Source: Acidobacteriota bacterium
GTDB lineage: Bacteria; Acidobacteriota; Terriglobia; Acidiferrales; UBA7541
NCBI GenBank assembly: GCA_013289855.1
Contig: JABCZD010000001.1
Coordinates: forward strand, 310,001-374,000
Direction: 5' to 3'
DNA: 64,000 bases
Shown: piece by piece, positions 17,906 to 30,556 of the stretch
Position numbering within the stretch: position 1 is the first letter of the stretch
How the letters are laid out: every line of letters begins with the position of its first letter
Notes under the pieces: generated by a model
The model's input: the letters and a program-made list of their open reading frames with translations, nothing else
What the model was told of the DNA's origin: nothing
The model's database searches: none
Program-made: the position numbers and the translations under genes

Positions 17906-19810
17906 CTACCAGCCGACTGGGTAATGATTTGCCGCGTTCTGCTGGTCCAGCCACACTTTTAGCGGCGCGAAATAATCCGCCAGGGCCGAGGCGTCCATTT
18001 TTGTTTCCCCGGTCAGCGTTGCCAGCGCTTCCGGCCAGGGCTTGCTGGAGCCTAGCGCGAGCATGCTGTTCAACTTCGTGCCAGCCGCTTTGTTGCCGTA
18101 AATCGAGCAGCGATGCAGCGGGCCGGTATAGCCAATTTCTTTGCAGAGCGCGCGCTGGAACTGATACTGCAGAATTCGCGCGAGAAAATACCGGGCATAG
18201 GGAACATTTTGCGGCACGTGGGCCTTCGCGCCTGGATCGAAATCCGCCTCGGTCCGTGCCACCGGCGACACGATGCCTTGATATTTCAGCCGTAAGTCCC
18301 ACCACGCTTTGTTGTAGTTCTCTGGCTTTATCGCGCCGGAGAAAACTTCCCAGCGCCACTTATCCACCAGCAATCCGAACGGCAGGAACGCCACTTTCTC
18401 GAGCGCTTGCTGCAACAAGTAATCGATGTCGCCAGACGCTGGGGGAACCGTATCAATCATTCCAATCTGCTTCAGATATTCCGGCGTTACGGAGAGAGCG
18501 ATGGTATCGCCCACGGCTTCGTGAAATCCGTCGTTGGCGCTGTTGCGAAACAAGAATGGCTGGGTGTTGTAGGCACGCTGATAAAAGTTGTGCCCCAGTT
18601 CGTGGTGAATGGTGCGGAAATCTTCTTCGGTGATCTGAATGCACATTTTCACGCGCAAATCGTCTACGAAATCCACGTCCCAGGCGCTGGCGTGGCACAC
18701 TACATCGCGGTCCGCGGGCTTGGTAAATAGCGAGCGCTCCCAAAAGGTCGGCGGCAGCGGGGCGAACCCCAGCGAAGTGAAAAATCCTTCGCCGTACCGC
18801 ACCATGCCCTTGACGTCGGTTTTGCGCTCCTGGAGGATTTTCGTCAGATCAAAATTCTGCGGAGGCTTGGGCGAATCCATCAGCGGATATACGTTGTTCC
18901 ACTCCTGACTCCAGATATTTCCGAGCAAGTGTGCGGGAATCGGCCCATTCGGCGGCACCACGTTCGGGCCATATTTCTTCGCCAGTTGCCCGCGCACATA
19001 GGCATGAAGCGACAAATACAGCGGCCTCAGTTGCTCCCACAGGCGATCCATTTCCGCGGTGAACTCATCGGCCGGCATATCGTACTGCCGACGCCAGATC
19101 GCGCCGGCGTCGTGGAAACCCAATTCGCGCGCGCCCTTGTCACCCAGGTCCACCATTTGCGCGTAGCGCACGCGCATCGGCGCGCCCACGGCGTGCCATC
19201 CGATCCACGCGCGTTTCAACTCTTCCGCATCGCGGCTGTTGGCCATTAATTTTCCGACGGCGGTCACGTCCAAACATTTGGGCTTCTCTCCGCTGGCGAT
19301 AGCGCCGCCCGGGCACCACTGCCCTTTTCCGTAGTCACCGTCGAGCGAAGCCTCCACCTGAGCAAGTTCCTTCGACTCTTTCGGGTCGGCTGGTGCGGGA
19401 AAGCCAATCGCCAGCTCGAGCAGCAAAAGCTTTCGTGCGTTCACCGGAGAAAGATTTAGATGGTCGTAGCGATGTGCGGCTTTGGCCAGCTGTACGGTCA
19501 GCGCCGTCGCCGCTTCGCCAGCGTCCGCGGCCATCTGCTCGGTATCGTCGGTAATGAAATTCTCCTGCACCCAGGCCGCACGGGCCGCTTTGACGTTCAA
19601 ATCGAAGAGCTTTTGTTCGGAATCCGCGATAAACGCATCGGCCTCCGCCACAGTTGGCTCGGCGAGCGGAGTTGTCGAAGAGCTAGCGGGTTCAGACGCA
19701 GTGCGCGCCGCGGCATCATTTGCCCAAAGCGGAACGGCTGCCAGCAGACCAACCATCATCATGCCAATTGTCACGACAACCGCCGCACACGAAATATTCC
19801 GCTTAGTCAT
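17906..19810 (-). CDS. M2-family peptidyl-dipeptidase (ACE-like)
   Basis: 634 residues from ATG 19810, which shares its A with the stop codon of the threonine-aldolase gene (TAATG). A signal peptide (about 10-30) shows export. Zinc motif HHELGH (within FRTIHHELGHNFYQRA) and the downstream third ligand in FHEAVGDTIALS match angiotensin-converting-enzyme-type M2 peptidases, which release C-terminal dipeptides. Length matches bacterial single-domain ACE homologues. It probably acts in the periplasm on peptides; coupling to an aldolase gene suggests amino-acid scavenging, which is inference. Confidence 0.92.
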   Translation of the reverse strand: MTKRNISCAAVVVTIGMMMVGLLAAVPLWANDAAARTASEPASSSTTPLAEPTVAEADAFIADSEQKLFDLNVKAARAAWVQENFITDDTEQMAADAGEAATALTVQLAKAAHRYDHLNLSPVNARKLLLLELAIGFPAPADPKESKELAQVEASLDGDYGKGQWCPGGAIASGEKPKCLDVTAVGKLMANSRDAEELKRAWIGWHAVGAPMRVRYAQMVDLGDKGARELGFHDAGAIWRRQYDMPADEFTAEMDRLWEQLRPLYLSLHAYVRGQLAKKYGPNVVPPNGPIPAHLLGNIWSQEWNNVYPLMDSPKPPQNFDLTKILQERKTDVKGMVRYGEGFFTSLGFAPLPPTFWERSLFTKPADRDVVCHASAWDVDFVDDLRVKMCIQITEEDFRTIHHELGHNFYQRAYNTQPFLFRNSANDGFHEAVGDTIALSVTPEYLKQIGMIDTVPPASGDIDYLLQQALEKVAFLPFGLLVDKWRWEVFSGAIKPENYNKAWWDLRLKYQGIVSPVARTEADFDPGAKAHVPQNVPYARYFLARILQYQFQRALCKEIGYTGPLHRCSIYGNKAAGTKLNSMLALGSSKPWPEALATLTGETKMDASALADYFAPLKVWLDQQNAANHYPVGW

Positions 19811-20919
19811 TACGCTCCCACCGAAACAGTTTTTGCCACCACTTCGCGCAACACGGTAATCGCGCGATCGATTCCCGCGCGGTCCACATCGCAATGGGTG
19901 ACAAAGCGCACCGAATATAGCGCGGTATCCTGCGCCAAAACGCCGTGAGCTGCAAGCGCGTCACAGAATTGGACGGCGGTCTTCCCCGTTTGCGAGCAAT
20001 CAAAAATAAGAATATTGGTGCGCACCTTGGACGGATCGATACGCAATCCCGGGATGCTGGCGGCGGCTTTCGCCAACAGTTGCGCGTGCTCATGGTCGAT
20101 ATGCAGGCGCGCCGGGGATTTTTCCAGTGCCAGCAAACCCGCAGCGGCGAGCACACCTGCCTGGCGCATTCCTCCGCCAAACATTTTTCGGTATACGCGA
20201 CCTTTGTCGATAAATTCCTGCGAGCCCACAATCATACTGCCCACCGGCGCGCCCAGGCCTTTCGACAGACAGAACATCACGGAATCGACTTTGCGACAGA
20301 TCTCCGCGACGCTTTCGCCAAGCGCCACGGACGCATTAAAAACTCGTGCGCCGTCGAGGTGAACTTTTAACTTGACGGTGTGCGCGTGCTCACAAATCTT
20401 CGCGATTTGCGCGCTCGTGTATAGCATGCCTCCCGCCATGTTGTGCGAATTTTCCAGGCAGACGAGGGCGGTTTGCGAATCGTAATAAATCTTCGGGCGA
20501 ATCGCGGCTTCGATCAGCTTCCAATTCAGAATGCCGTCTACTCCCTGCACCGGTCGCGGCATGCAGCCGGCGATCGCGGACATGGACGCCAGCTCATATA
20601 GATTCACATGTCCGAGGACGTCGCAAATCACTTCGTCGCCGTGATGCGTCCAGATTTTTATGGAAATAAGGTTGCCCATGCAGCCCGTGGGAACGAACAG
20701 CGCGGCTTCTTTGCCGAAGATTTCCGCGGCGCGCTTTTCGAGTTTGTTTACGGTCGGGTCTTCTCCGTAAACGTCGTCGCCTACTTCGGCGTTGGCCATG
20801 GCTTGGCGCATTTCTGGCGTGGGCCGCGTGAGGGTATCGCTGCGCAGGTCTACCGCATATCTCAAGACCTCTTGATCGAGTCCCTGCACGGTGTTGGTTT
20901 CCATTATTTTGCTGTTCAT
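19810..20919 (-). CDS. ltaE: Low-specificity L-threonine aldolase
   Basis: 369 residues. VDLRSDTLTRPTPEMRQAM is the hallmark start of the beta-eliminating lyase/threonine aldolase family. VHLDGARVFNASVALG carries the PLP-interacting Asp, and FCLSKGLGAPVGS the Schiff-base Lys. The enzyme splits L-threonine or L-allo-threonine into glycine and acetaldehyde. The first about 20 residues are an extension without conservation; ATG at 20919 is used although a later start near the VDLRSD segment is possible. It is translationally coupled to the M2 peptidase. Confidence 0.9.
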   Translation of the reverse strand: MNSKIMETNTVQGLDQEVLRYAVDLRSDTLTRPTPEMRQAMANAEVGDDVYGEDPTVNKLEKRAAEIFGKEAALFVPTGCMGNLISIKIWTHHGDEVICDVLGHVNLYELASMSAIAGCMPRPVQGVDGILNWKLIEAAIRPKIYYDSQTALVCLENSHNMAGGMLYTSAQIAKICEHAHTVKLKVHLDGARVFNASVALGESVAEICRKVDSVMFCLSKGLGAPVGSMIVGSQEFIDKGRVYRKMFGGGMRQAGVLAAAGLLALEKSPARLHIDHEHAQLLAKAAASIPGLRIDPSKVRTNILIFDCSQTGKTAVQFCDALAAHGVLAQDTALYSVRFVTHCDVDRAGIDRAITVLREVVAKTVSVGA

Positions 20920-20959
20920 GCCATCCCCTGCTCCGGTGCGCGGACTTTGCGCGAGCCGC

Positions 20960-22129
20960 TCAACGCATTAATTCGACGAACACTTCGTTGGAGACGCTCA
21001 GCTTGCGCGGCGCTAGACGAACCACGTTTCCGCTGCGCTCCAGCCAACCCAATTTCGCCAATGGATCGAAGCGCGATGCCAACTGCACGCTGTATTCACG
21101 TTCGATTTTACTTACGTCGATGCCGTCGAGTTGCCGCAGGCCGAGGAATAATTCCTCTTCCAGCGCGCTTTCGGCGGACAGGATATCGTGCTGTTCGATC
21201 GGCAACCGCGAATCTTCAATTGCTTTCACGTATTCGGCAGCGTCGTGCGCGTTGGCCCAGCGATTCCCTCCCGCGAAGGAATGGGCTCCCGCGCCGAAAC
21301 CCAGATACGGCTCGCGGCGCCAGTATTTTAAATTGTGGCGAGATTCGTATCCCGGCTGGGCCCAATTGGAGATTTCGTAGTGGTGATACCCCGCCGCTTG
21401 TAGGTGCTCTTGCGCCGCCTCATAAAATGTCGCCATGTCGTCTTCAGAGGGAATATCGCGGGCACTGTAGCGGCTTCCGCCTTGCAACACTTCCAGGCCC
21501 AGCCGGCTGCCTTCGTCAATTTCCAGCAGGTAAATCGAGACGTGTTCAGGCTGCAGATTCGCCAGTTCATCGAGCGATTGCCGCCAGCTCGCAGCGGTCT
21601 GGTGCGGCAAACCGGCGATGAGATCGAAGCTGATGTTACAAATCCCCGCTGCGCGCAAAATTGGCACGGCGCGATCAATGTCGGCGCGGCGATGCATGCG
21701 TCCGGAGGCAGCTAACTCCTTGTCGACGAACGACTGCAGGCCGAAGCTGACGCGATTCACGCCTGCGGCAAACCAGGCGCTGGCTTTTTCCGCTTCCACA
21801 GTTTCCGGATCGGCTTCCAGCGTGACCTCTGGAGCGCTTATGGCAAATGTTTCGCGCATGGCGCCGAGCAGATTGGCGATGTGTGCAGGGTCCAGCAGGC
21901 TTGGAGTCCCCCCGCCGATGTACACGCTATCGACGGTCAGAGCGCTCACCGCTTGCGAAACGGCCACACCCGCGCCTCCATACATCTCAACGTGCTCGCG
22001 AATTTCTCGGCACACGGCGTCAATGTAAGGAGCGAACCGCGAAGAGGAAACTACGCCGGTATGGAAATTACAATAGGTGCACTTCGTCTGACAAAACGGC
22101 ACCTGTACGTAAATTCCGAGTGGTGGCAT
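20960..22129 (-). CDS. hemW: Radical-SAM haem chaperone HemW
   Basis: 389 residues. C13, C17 and C20 form the CX3CX2C cluster motif in VPFCQTKCTYCNF, the sequence that separates HemW-like proteins from true HemN. YIGGGTPSLL follows as the SAM-binding glycine motif, and a HemN C-terminal domain closes the protein. HemW binds haem and delivers it to membrane enzymes; the older annotation oxygen-independent coproporphyrinogen oxidase is probably wrong here. It lies 40 nt upstream of ltaE in the same direction. Confidence 0.92.
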   Translation of the reverse strand: MPPLGIYVQVPFCQTKCTYCNFHTGVVSSSRFAPYIDAVCREIREHVEMYGGAGVAVSQAVSALTVDSVYIGGGTPSLLDPAHIANLLGAMRETFAISAPEVTLEADPETVEAEKASAWFAAGVNRVSFGLQSFVDKELAASGRMHRRADIDRAVPILRAAGICNISFDLIAGLPHQTAASWRQSLDELANLQPEHVSIYLLEIDEGSRLGLEVLQGGSRYSARDIPSEDDMATFYEAAQEHLQAAGYHHYEISNWAQPGYESRHNLKYWRREPYLGFGAGAHSFAGGNRWANAHDAAEYVKAIEDSRLPIEQHDILSAESALEEELFLGLRQLDGIDVSKIEREYSVQLASRFDPLAKLGWLERSGNVVRLAPRKLSVSNEVFVELMR

Positions 22130-22200
22130 GGATAGAAAACTTTAGCATAACGACTGTGCTGCGGGACAGGCGACGGGCTTCGGGAAAGAAGTCAAGAGAA

Positions 22201-22220
22201 CGGGTCTGAAGACCCGCCAC
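22201..22220 (-). repeat. REP-like palindrome
   Basis: CGGGTCT, GA, AGACCCG at 22201-22216. Read on the minus strand, GTGG sits at the foot of the stem and TTCA forms the loop centre, the same plan as the elements at 24376, 45931 and 45971. It lies between hemW and yjbQ. Confidence 0.6.
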
Positions 22221-22246
22221 CACAACCGCATGGCCGACGACGGTTG

Positions 22247-22648
22247 CTACTCCATGTCGGGGATTATTTTTACGTAGAGTTTGCGGTCGCGGGGGCCGTC
22301 GAATTCGCAGAAGAAGATGCCTTGCCAGCGGCCCATGGCTAGCTTGCCGTCAACAATGAAAATGGTTTGCGTGGGGCCCACGAGAATGGCTTTCATGTGC
22401 GAGTCGGAATTGCCTTCGGCGTGTTTGTAGGGGCCGCGCTCCGGAATTAGGCGATCGAAGATGCCTTCGACGTCGCGGGCGACGTCTGGGTCGGCGTGCT
22501 CGTTGATGGTGATAGCGGCGGTGGTGTGTGGGACGTACAAGTGGCAGACGCCGTTTTTTGTTGCGGATTTTGTGATTGCGGCTCGGATTTCGTTCGTGAT
22601 GTCCACGAATTCGGTGCGACGATTCGTTTTTACCTGGAGCGTTTGCAT
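22247..22648 (-). CDS. YjbQ/UPF0047 family protein
   Basis: 133 residues, the normal length. YVPHTTAAITINEHADPDV, SDSHMKAILVGP and GRWQGIFFCEFDGPR are the invariant blocks of the family, including the conserved His and Glu around a metal-like site. Members show weak thiamine-phosphate synthase activity in E. coli but the true reaction is unsettled. It lies between bshC and hemW, 39 nt after bshC, so co-transcription with bshC is likely. Confidence 0.9.
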   Translation of the reverse strand: MQTLQVKTNRRTEFVDITNEIRAAITKSATKNGVCHLYVPHTTAAITINEHADPDVARDVEGIFDRLIPERGPYKHAEGNSDSHMKAILVGPTQTIFIVDGKLAMGRWQGIFFCEFDGPRDRKLYVKIIPDME

Positions 22649-22687
22649 TTTTTTCAGGCAGCCTTTTTGCAGCGAAGACGAGCGCCA

Positions 22688-24301
22688 CTATGGCCATTGA
22701 ATTATGAAATGGTGGGCTAGTTTTTTAGTGGCACAGCATTTTTGAAGTTCGTCTAGCGCGGTGCTGCCCCAGCGCGCCAAAAATGGCAGAAAGCCTAGTT
22801 CGCGGGATTGCAGGACGTGATGCGGGTAGAGCAAATGTTCCAGGAATTGCTGGTGCGCGGCGAGCACGGCGTTCTTTTGGTCTTGCGCACGGCCGGTTTT
22901 GCGGCGCAATTTGTCCAGTTGAAAAGCGATCTTGCGTTGCGCGGTGCCAACCGAGCCCTGCAGCGTGCTGTCCAGCGTTTCGATTTGTTTGCCCAATTGC
23001 GCCAGCGTGCGGGCAATCTGTTTTTGTTCTCGCTCAAATTTGGCGGCCAGAGTTTTTGGTACGGCGCCGCGTTCCATGCGGCGGCAAATTTCCTGCGAAC
23101 CGAGCCAGATATCTTCAACGGTGAGTTTGTACTGTTTCAAAAGCTTGGCGGCTTTCACATCGACGAGCGTGAAGCCCGCGCGTGGGAGCATCACCGGCAT
23201 GCGTCCCAGCAATTCGCGATAGATCACTTCCGACTGCGCGAAATAGGAAATCTCCGCCGCGCCGGCGATATACGCAACCGTCGGGAGCAAATAGTCTTGC
23301 ACCACCGGGCGAAACAGCGCGTTGGGGCTAAAGTTTTCAGGTTCGGACGAAGCCATTTTTGCGAATTCTTCGCGCGACCAGGATTTCGTTCCGGCTTGAA
23401 AGCCGCTGGCATTGGCGCTCACCACCTGCCGCGTGCCATCGCCCATGTAAAACAACAAGGTGCTCTTGCCGGTCACCTTCACTTGCGCGGCAAAGCCGGC
23501 TTTCTCCAAATCCTTTCCGCGTTGCAACAGGGATTCGTTCAGGGCGTCGCGCTGTAAAGCAGCGCGTTCGTAAATCGGGGCGGCGACGCGGTGCAAGTCG
23601 GCATCGAGCGGATCCAGAAGAATCAGGCCGCGGCCCGCGAAAACCCTGGCGAACATTTTCGCAAACGCCGAGCCGTAAGTTTCTGTTGGGGCATAACTGT
23701 CCCGCAGAATATGCGCCAGCAGCGAGCTGCCTTGCTGATCGAGCACGTCGGAGGCTTCGCGCACGACTTCTGCGCTGGCGGCGCCGAGCGTGACGTGACC
23801 CACGGGTTTTCCGGCATCGGCAGGCGCCGGAAGTTCAAATCGTGTCGAGCGGCCATCGTGAAACCACGTGGCGTGACGCACCTCGTCAACGTCGTGATCT
23901 TCCGTGGCCATCCAGAAAACCGGGACGGCGTCGATGCCTTCGCGCGTAAGTTCGCCTGCGATTTGCACGGCCATTAATGCTTTGTAAATCGAGTACGACG
24001 GCCCGCCGAAGAGTCCCACTTGCTGACCGCTGACGATTGCTACGGCGCCATTGGCCAGACGATCCAGATTTTCCTGAGTCTTACTGTCGCTGCCAAACGC
24101 GGCGTTTTGTTTGCGCAGGATGGCGGCCACCGCGCTGGCGCGTTCAAGCGGAAAGCTCAGCGCTTTGGCTTCGCGCAGGACCGATTTCGCAGACGGCTCA
24201 TGGCCGTAGAAAGCCTTTACGCGGACAAAATGGTCCAGGTAATCGAGAAAGAGTTTGGGTTGGTGCGGAAGCTGGCGAAAGGCAAGGGCGCGACAATCCA
24301 T
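22688..24301 (-). CDS. bshC: Bacillithiol synthase BshC (cysteine-adding enzyme)
   Basis: 537 residues, the family's usual length. VSGQQVGLFGGPSYSIYKAL and VFWMATEDHDVDEV are diagnostic blocks of BshC, and a long coiled coil (about 380-460) follows as in the B. subtilis enzyme. BshC couples cysteine to glucosamine-malate in the last step of bacillithiol synthesis in the cytosol. BshA and BshB are not in this window. Presence of bshC outside Firmicutes fits Acidobacteria, where it is common. Confidence 0.93.
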   Translation of the reverse strand: MDCRALAFRQLPHQPKLFLDYLDHFVRVKAFYGHEPSAKSVLREAKALSFPLERASAVAAILRKQNAAFGSDSKTQENLDRLANGAVAIVSGQQVGLFGGPSYSIYKALMAVQIAGELTREGIDAVPVFWMATEDHDVDEVRHATWFHDGRSTRFELPAPADAGKPVGHVTLGAASAEVVREASDVLDQQGSSLLAHILRDSYAPTETYGSAFAKMFARVFAGRGLILLDPLDADLHRVAAPIYERAALQRDALNESLLQRGKDLEKAGFAAQVKVTGKSTLLFYMGDGTRQVVSANASGFQAGTKSWSREEFAKMASSEPENFSPNALFRPVVQDYLLPTVAYIAGAAEISYFAQSEVIYRELLGRMPVMLPRAGFTLVDVKAAKLLKQYKLTVEDIWLGSQEICRRMERGAVPKTLAAKFEREQKQIARTLAQLGKQIETLDSTLQGSVGTAQRKIAFQLDKLRRKTGRAQDQKNAVLAAHQQFLEHLLYPHHVLQSRELGFLPFLARWGSTALDELQKCCATKKLAHHFIIQWP

Positions 24302-24375
24302 GGGCCGTTAGATGTTACGCGAGGCGAAACGTCTCATCAAATGGGGCAGGGCGGACAAGAAAGGAGAATCACCAA

Positions 24376-24398
24376 GCCGGACTGAACTCCGGCACTAC
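24376..24398 (-). repeat. GTAG-tagged REP-like palindrome
   Basis: On the minus strand GTAG (complement of 24395-24398) precedes a 6-bp stem, GCCGGA with TCCGGC, and a loop containing TTCA. It sits in the gap between the DapA-family gene and bshC, followed on + by CTACAAAAG as at 45991. Confidence 0.6.
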
Positions 24399-24439
24399 AA
24401 AAGTCAACTGTCGTCAAAGACGTCAAATACCGTCAAAGA

Positions 24440-25345
24440 CTACGACGGGCATGCGCCTACGGCGGCGGGTTCAACGCTGGCCAGGAGGCCGATCAGGCGC
24501 TTCTTGTGCCATTCCTCGAGGGGCAGGAGCGGGAGGCGGGGTTGGCCGCCACGGTAGCCGCGCTGGTCCATAACGAATTTGACGCCGGCGATGCCCATTT
24601 CCGAGACGATGCTTTTGGAGGCGCGCACCAGCACATTTTGCAGTTCGCGCGCCAGGTCCAGCTGGCCGTTGCGTTGCAGTTGGTACATCGCGCAGCATTT
24701 TTCCGGCAAAGCGCAGGCCAGCGCCAGGATTGCACCGCGCGCGCCAAGCGTTAACGAGGGAAAAACCGTGGCGGCAGCGCCGACCAGAATTTGAAATGTT
24801 TGCGGCGTGCTGGCGATCATTTCGGCCAGGCGTTGCACGTTTCCAGAGCTGTCTTTAATGCCGATGATGTTGGGATGCTCGCAAAGAGTGGCCACGTCGC
24901 TGGCCTCCAGCGCCACTCCGGTGAAGATCGGCACGGAGTACAGCATCACGGGAACGGGCGAAGCGTCGGCGACGCGGCGGTAATGCGCGATCTGCGCTTC
25001 CGCTTTGTAGTACGGCTTGTAGTAGTAGGGAGTTTTGACCAGCGCGGCGTCATAGCCCAGTTCTGCAGCGCGCTTCACGCGAGCGATGGTCTCGGCGGTG
25101 GACTCCGCGCCGCATCCCGCGATTACCTTTTTATCTTTGGCGGCGAATTCTTTTACCGTGATCAGCACGCCTTCCATTTCCGCCTGGCTGAGCAACACCG
25201 ATTCACCGGTTGACCCTAGCACCACGAAACCGGCGAGATCGGTCTTGTTGTACAGCAGAATGTTGTGCTTCAAGTCGCTGAGTGATACCGAGCCATCGTC
25301 ATCGTATGGCGTGGTGAGCGCCGGGAATATTCCGGAGAGATCCAT
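24440..25345 (-). CDS. DapA-family lyase, possibly 4-hydroxy-2-oxoglutarate aldolase-like
   Basis: 301 residues from ATG 25345, with AGGAG about 7 nt upstream inside the end of carB; the longer frame upstream is a carB shadow. IFPALTTPYDDDGSV, GSTGESVLLS and IIGIKDSSGN (Schiff-base Lys) define the dihydrodipicolinate-synthase/N-acetylneuraminate-lyase fold. The stretch VADASPVPVMLYSVP and the C-terminal GIAGVKFVMDQRGYRGG look closer to mitochondrial HOGA1-type aldolases than to classical DapA, so lysine synthesis is not assured. The gap to carB is only 2 nt. Confidence 0.8.
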   Translation of the reverse strand: MDLSGIFPALTTPYDDDGSVSLSDLKHNILLYNKTDLAGFVVLGSTGESVLLSQAEMEGVLITVKEFAAKDKKVIAGCGAESTAETIARVKRAAELGYDAALVKTPYYYKPYYKAEAQIAHYRRVADASPVPVMLYSVPIFTGVALEASDVATLCEHPNIIGIKDSSGNVQRLAEMIASTPQTFQILVGAAATVFPSLTLGARGAILALACALPEKCCAMYQLQRNGQLDLARELQNVLVRASKSIVSEMGIAGVKFVMDQRGYRGGQPRLPLLPLEEWHKKRLIGLLASVEPAAVGACPS

Positions 25346-25347
25346 GA

Positions 25348-28608
<3,261 letters not shown>

Positions 28609-28649
28609 TTAGCTGGTCAGAATTCCTCTCGCATCGGTGGCGTTTCTAT

Positions 28650-29351
28650 TCAACAGCTTGCTACTTTTAGAACTACCGATAGATCCTTGGCATCTCCGTC
28701 CTGCAGTATTTCAAACACCACGGGATACGGCTTGAATCCATCGCTGCGAACAATCGCGCGATACACTCCATACGGCAGCTTTGTGGAGAAACGTCCAGCT
28801 TCATCCACCGTCAAACTAACGGTGGTGCTGGCCTGCTTCCCATCGCCATCCCGGTAAATCTCGACCACAGCGTTCGCGATCCCCGCTCCAGACTGGTCTT
28901 GCACCGTGCCCGTAAACTCGCGAAGATGCTCGCTAACCGGCATTTTGCCGGCTAGCGCCATAGCCAAATGCCGGGCCGATTCAGCAGGGCCGAGCAGATT
29001 CAAGGAAAAGTAACTCACGCGTTTCTCCGCGGTCGCGGAAACATCGAGGAAGATGTCGGATTCAATGCCGTTCCGGCCCATTCCGATGACGTGATAGCGG
29101 CCTGGTTTCAAATCACTCAATCGAGCAACGCCATAAGCATCAGCCGAGGCCGAGAAAAGAAACTGTTCGCCATCTTTCGCAACGACACTGATGACCAAGT
29201 TGGCCAAGGGCAGCGGTTTTCCGTCGAGGTTCACGGTGATTTGTACGTTTGCGGCGGACAGCAGCGGATTGGATGGGCCCACCTCGACGCATTCCGCGAA
29301 AGCCGCGTGCGCGCACAGAAGGTAAAGCGCGGCAATCAGCAAGGGCTTCAT
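28650..29351 (-). CDS. Secreted carboxypeptidase-regulatory-like protein between carA and carB
   Basis: 233 residues from ATG 29351, which overlaps the carA stop as ATGA; the longer upstream frame is a carA shadow. A signal peptide ([19 protein letters not shown]) leads to two immunoglobulin-like repeats: about 32-120, and about 140-228 with [19 protein letters not shown], a CarboxypepD_reg/Cna-B motif. No enzyme domain is visible. Such domains are abundant in Acidobacteria as cell-surface modules. Its position inside the carAB operon is odd; coupling to carA seems real from the ATGA overlap, but no functional link is known. Confidence 0.8.
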   Translation of the reverse strand: MKPLLIAALYLLCAHAAFAECVEVGPSNPLLSAANVQITVNLDGKPLPLANLVISVVAKDGEQFLFSASADAYGVARLSDLKPGRYHVIGMGRNGIESDIFLDVSATAEKRVSYFSLNLLGPAESARHLAMALAGKMPVSEHLREFTGTVQDQSGAGIANAVVEIYRDGDGKQASTTVSLTVDEAGRFSTKLPYGVYRAIVRSDGFKPYPVVFEILQDGDAKDLSVVLKVASC

Positions 29352-30514
29352 TGGCGGTGCTCGTTCATCATTTTTACAAAATCCTGAAAGAGGTAGTGCG
29401 AATCGTGCGGGCCGGGCGAAGCTTCCGGGTGATATTGCACGCTGAACAGCGGCAAGGATTTGTGGCGCATGCCTTCGTTGGTACCGTCGTTGAGATTCAC
29501 GTGCGTGATTTCCACGTCGCTGCTTGGCAGTGATTCCGGGTCGACCACAAAGCCGTGGTTTTGCGCGGTGATTTCCACTTTTCCCGTCAGCAGATTCTTC
29601 ACCGGATGATTGCTGCCGTGGTGGCCGAATTTTAATTTGTAGGTCTTGCCGCCCAGCGCCAGGCCGCAGAGTTGGTGGCCCAGGCAAATCCCAAAGATCG
29701 GCGTCTTCCCCAGCAGCTTGCGAATATTTTCCACGGCGTAATTGATTGGCTCGGGGTCGCCGGGGCCATTGGAGAGGAACACCCCGTCGCCGCCCATGGC
29801 CAAAACTTCTTCGGCAGAAGTTTTTGCCGGCACCACCATCACTTCACACTGGTGGTCCACCAGCATGCGCAGAATGTTTTGCTTGATCCCGTAGTCGTAC
29901 GCCACCACGCGGTGCTTGCGGGTTTCACCAGCGGGAACAGCCGCGCCCATCTGCTCGGTCCAGGGCGCGGTAGCCAATTCGATGGAGCCTTTGTCCCAGC
30001 TGTAAGATTTTTTGCAGGAAACGCGTCCGGCCAGCTCCTGCCCGGCCATGGTTGGAATTTGCTTGGCTTCAAAGACCAATTGATCCGCGGGAGTGCCGTC
30101 CGTGGCCACCACGCCGCGCAACGCACCAACCTTTCTAATATGGCGCACCAGCGCACGGGTATCGATATCCCAGATGGCGGGAATTTTATGGCGATTCAAA
30201 TAGAGTTGCGCGGTTTCCGCAGAGCGCCAGTTAGAAGAAATCTGTGAAAACTCTCGCACGATCAGAGATTCGATATACGGTCGGGACGCCTCTTCATCAT
30301 CAAGATTGGCGCCAACATTTCCAATGTGCGGATACGTGAGACAGACGATCTGGCCGGCGTAGCTGGGGTCGGTGAATACTTCCTGATATCCCGTAAGGCT
30401 GGTATTGAAAACGACTTCGCCGCCGCGGCGCGTGATCGCGCCGGCTGCACGGCCGTTAAATATGCGCCCGTCTTCGAGCGCAAGAATGGCAGGTCGGTGT
30501 TGAACTTCGTTCAG
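29348..30514 (-). CDS. carA: Carbamoyl-phosphate synthase small subunit, probable CTG start
   Basis: 388 residues if started at CTG 30514. The conserved N-terminal domain ([34 protein letters not shown]) is in frame well upstream of GTG 30259, so any start at 30259 would truncate the protein. Above it the frame has no ATG, GTG or TTG before its stop, but AGGAGG at 30520-30525 (minus strand) lies 5 nt before CTG 30514. The C-terminal class I glutaminase has [11 protein letters not shown] with the nucleophile Cys and [11 protein letters not shown] with the His-Glu pair. It lies 42 nt after lepB and supplies ammonia to CarB. Confidence 0.93.
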   Translation of the reverse strand: MNEVQHRPAILALEDGRIFNGRAAGAITRRGGEVVFNTSLTGYQEVFTDPSYAGQIVCLTYPHIGNVGANLDDEEASRPYIESLIVREFSQISSNWRSAETAQLYLNRHKIPAIWDIDTRALVRHIRKVGALRGVVATDGTPADQLVFEAKQIPTMAGQELAGRVSCKKSYSWDKGSIELATAPWTEQMGAAVPAGETRKHRVVAYDYGIKQNILRMLVDHQCEVMVVPAKTSAEEVLAMGGDGVFLSNGPGDPEPINYAVENIRKLLGKTPIFGICLGHQLCGLALGGKTYKLKFGHHGSNHPVKNLLTGKVEITAQNHGFVVDPESLPSSDVEITHVNLNDGTNEGMRHKSLPLFSVQYHPEASPGPHDSHYLFQDFVKMMNEHRQ

Positions 30515-30556
30515 CGTGTCCTCCTTCGAGGGCCGTACGGGACATTCTAATGCCGG

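Noticed and set aside
29352..29687. N-terminal extension of the protein between carA and carB
   Set aside because: It lies wholly inside carA in another frame, while ATG 29351 starts a signal peptide and overlaps the carA stop as ATGA.
30262..30483. 73-residue frame on the minus strand
   Set aside because: It is a shadow of the carA N-terminus, which continues in frame to CTG 30514.
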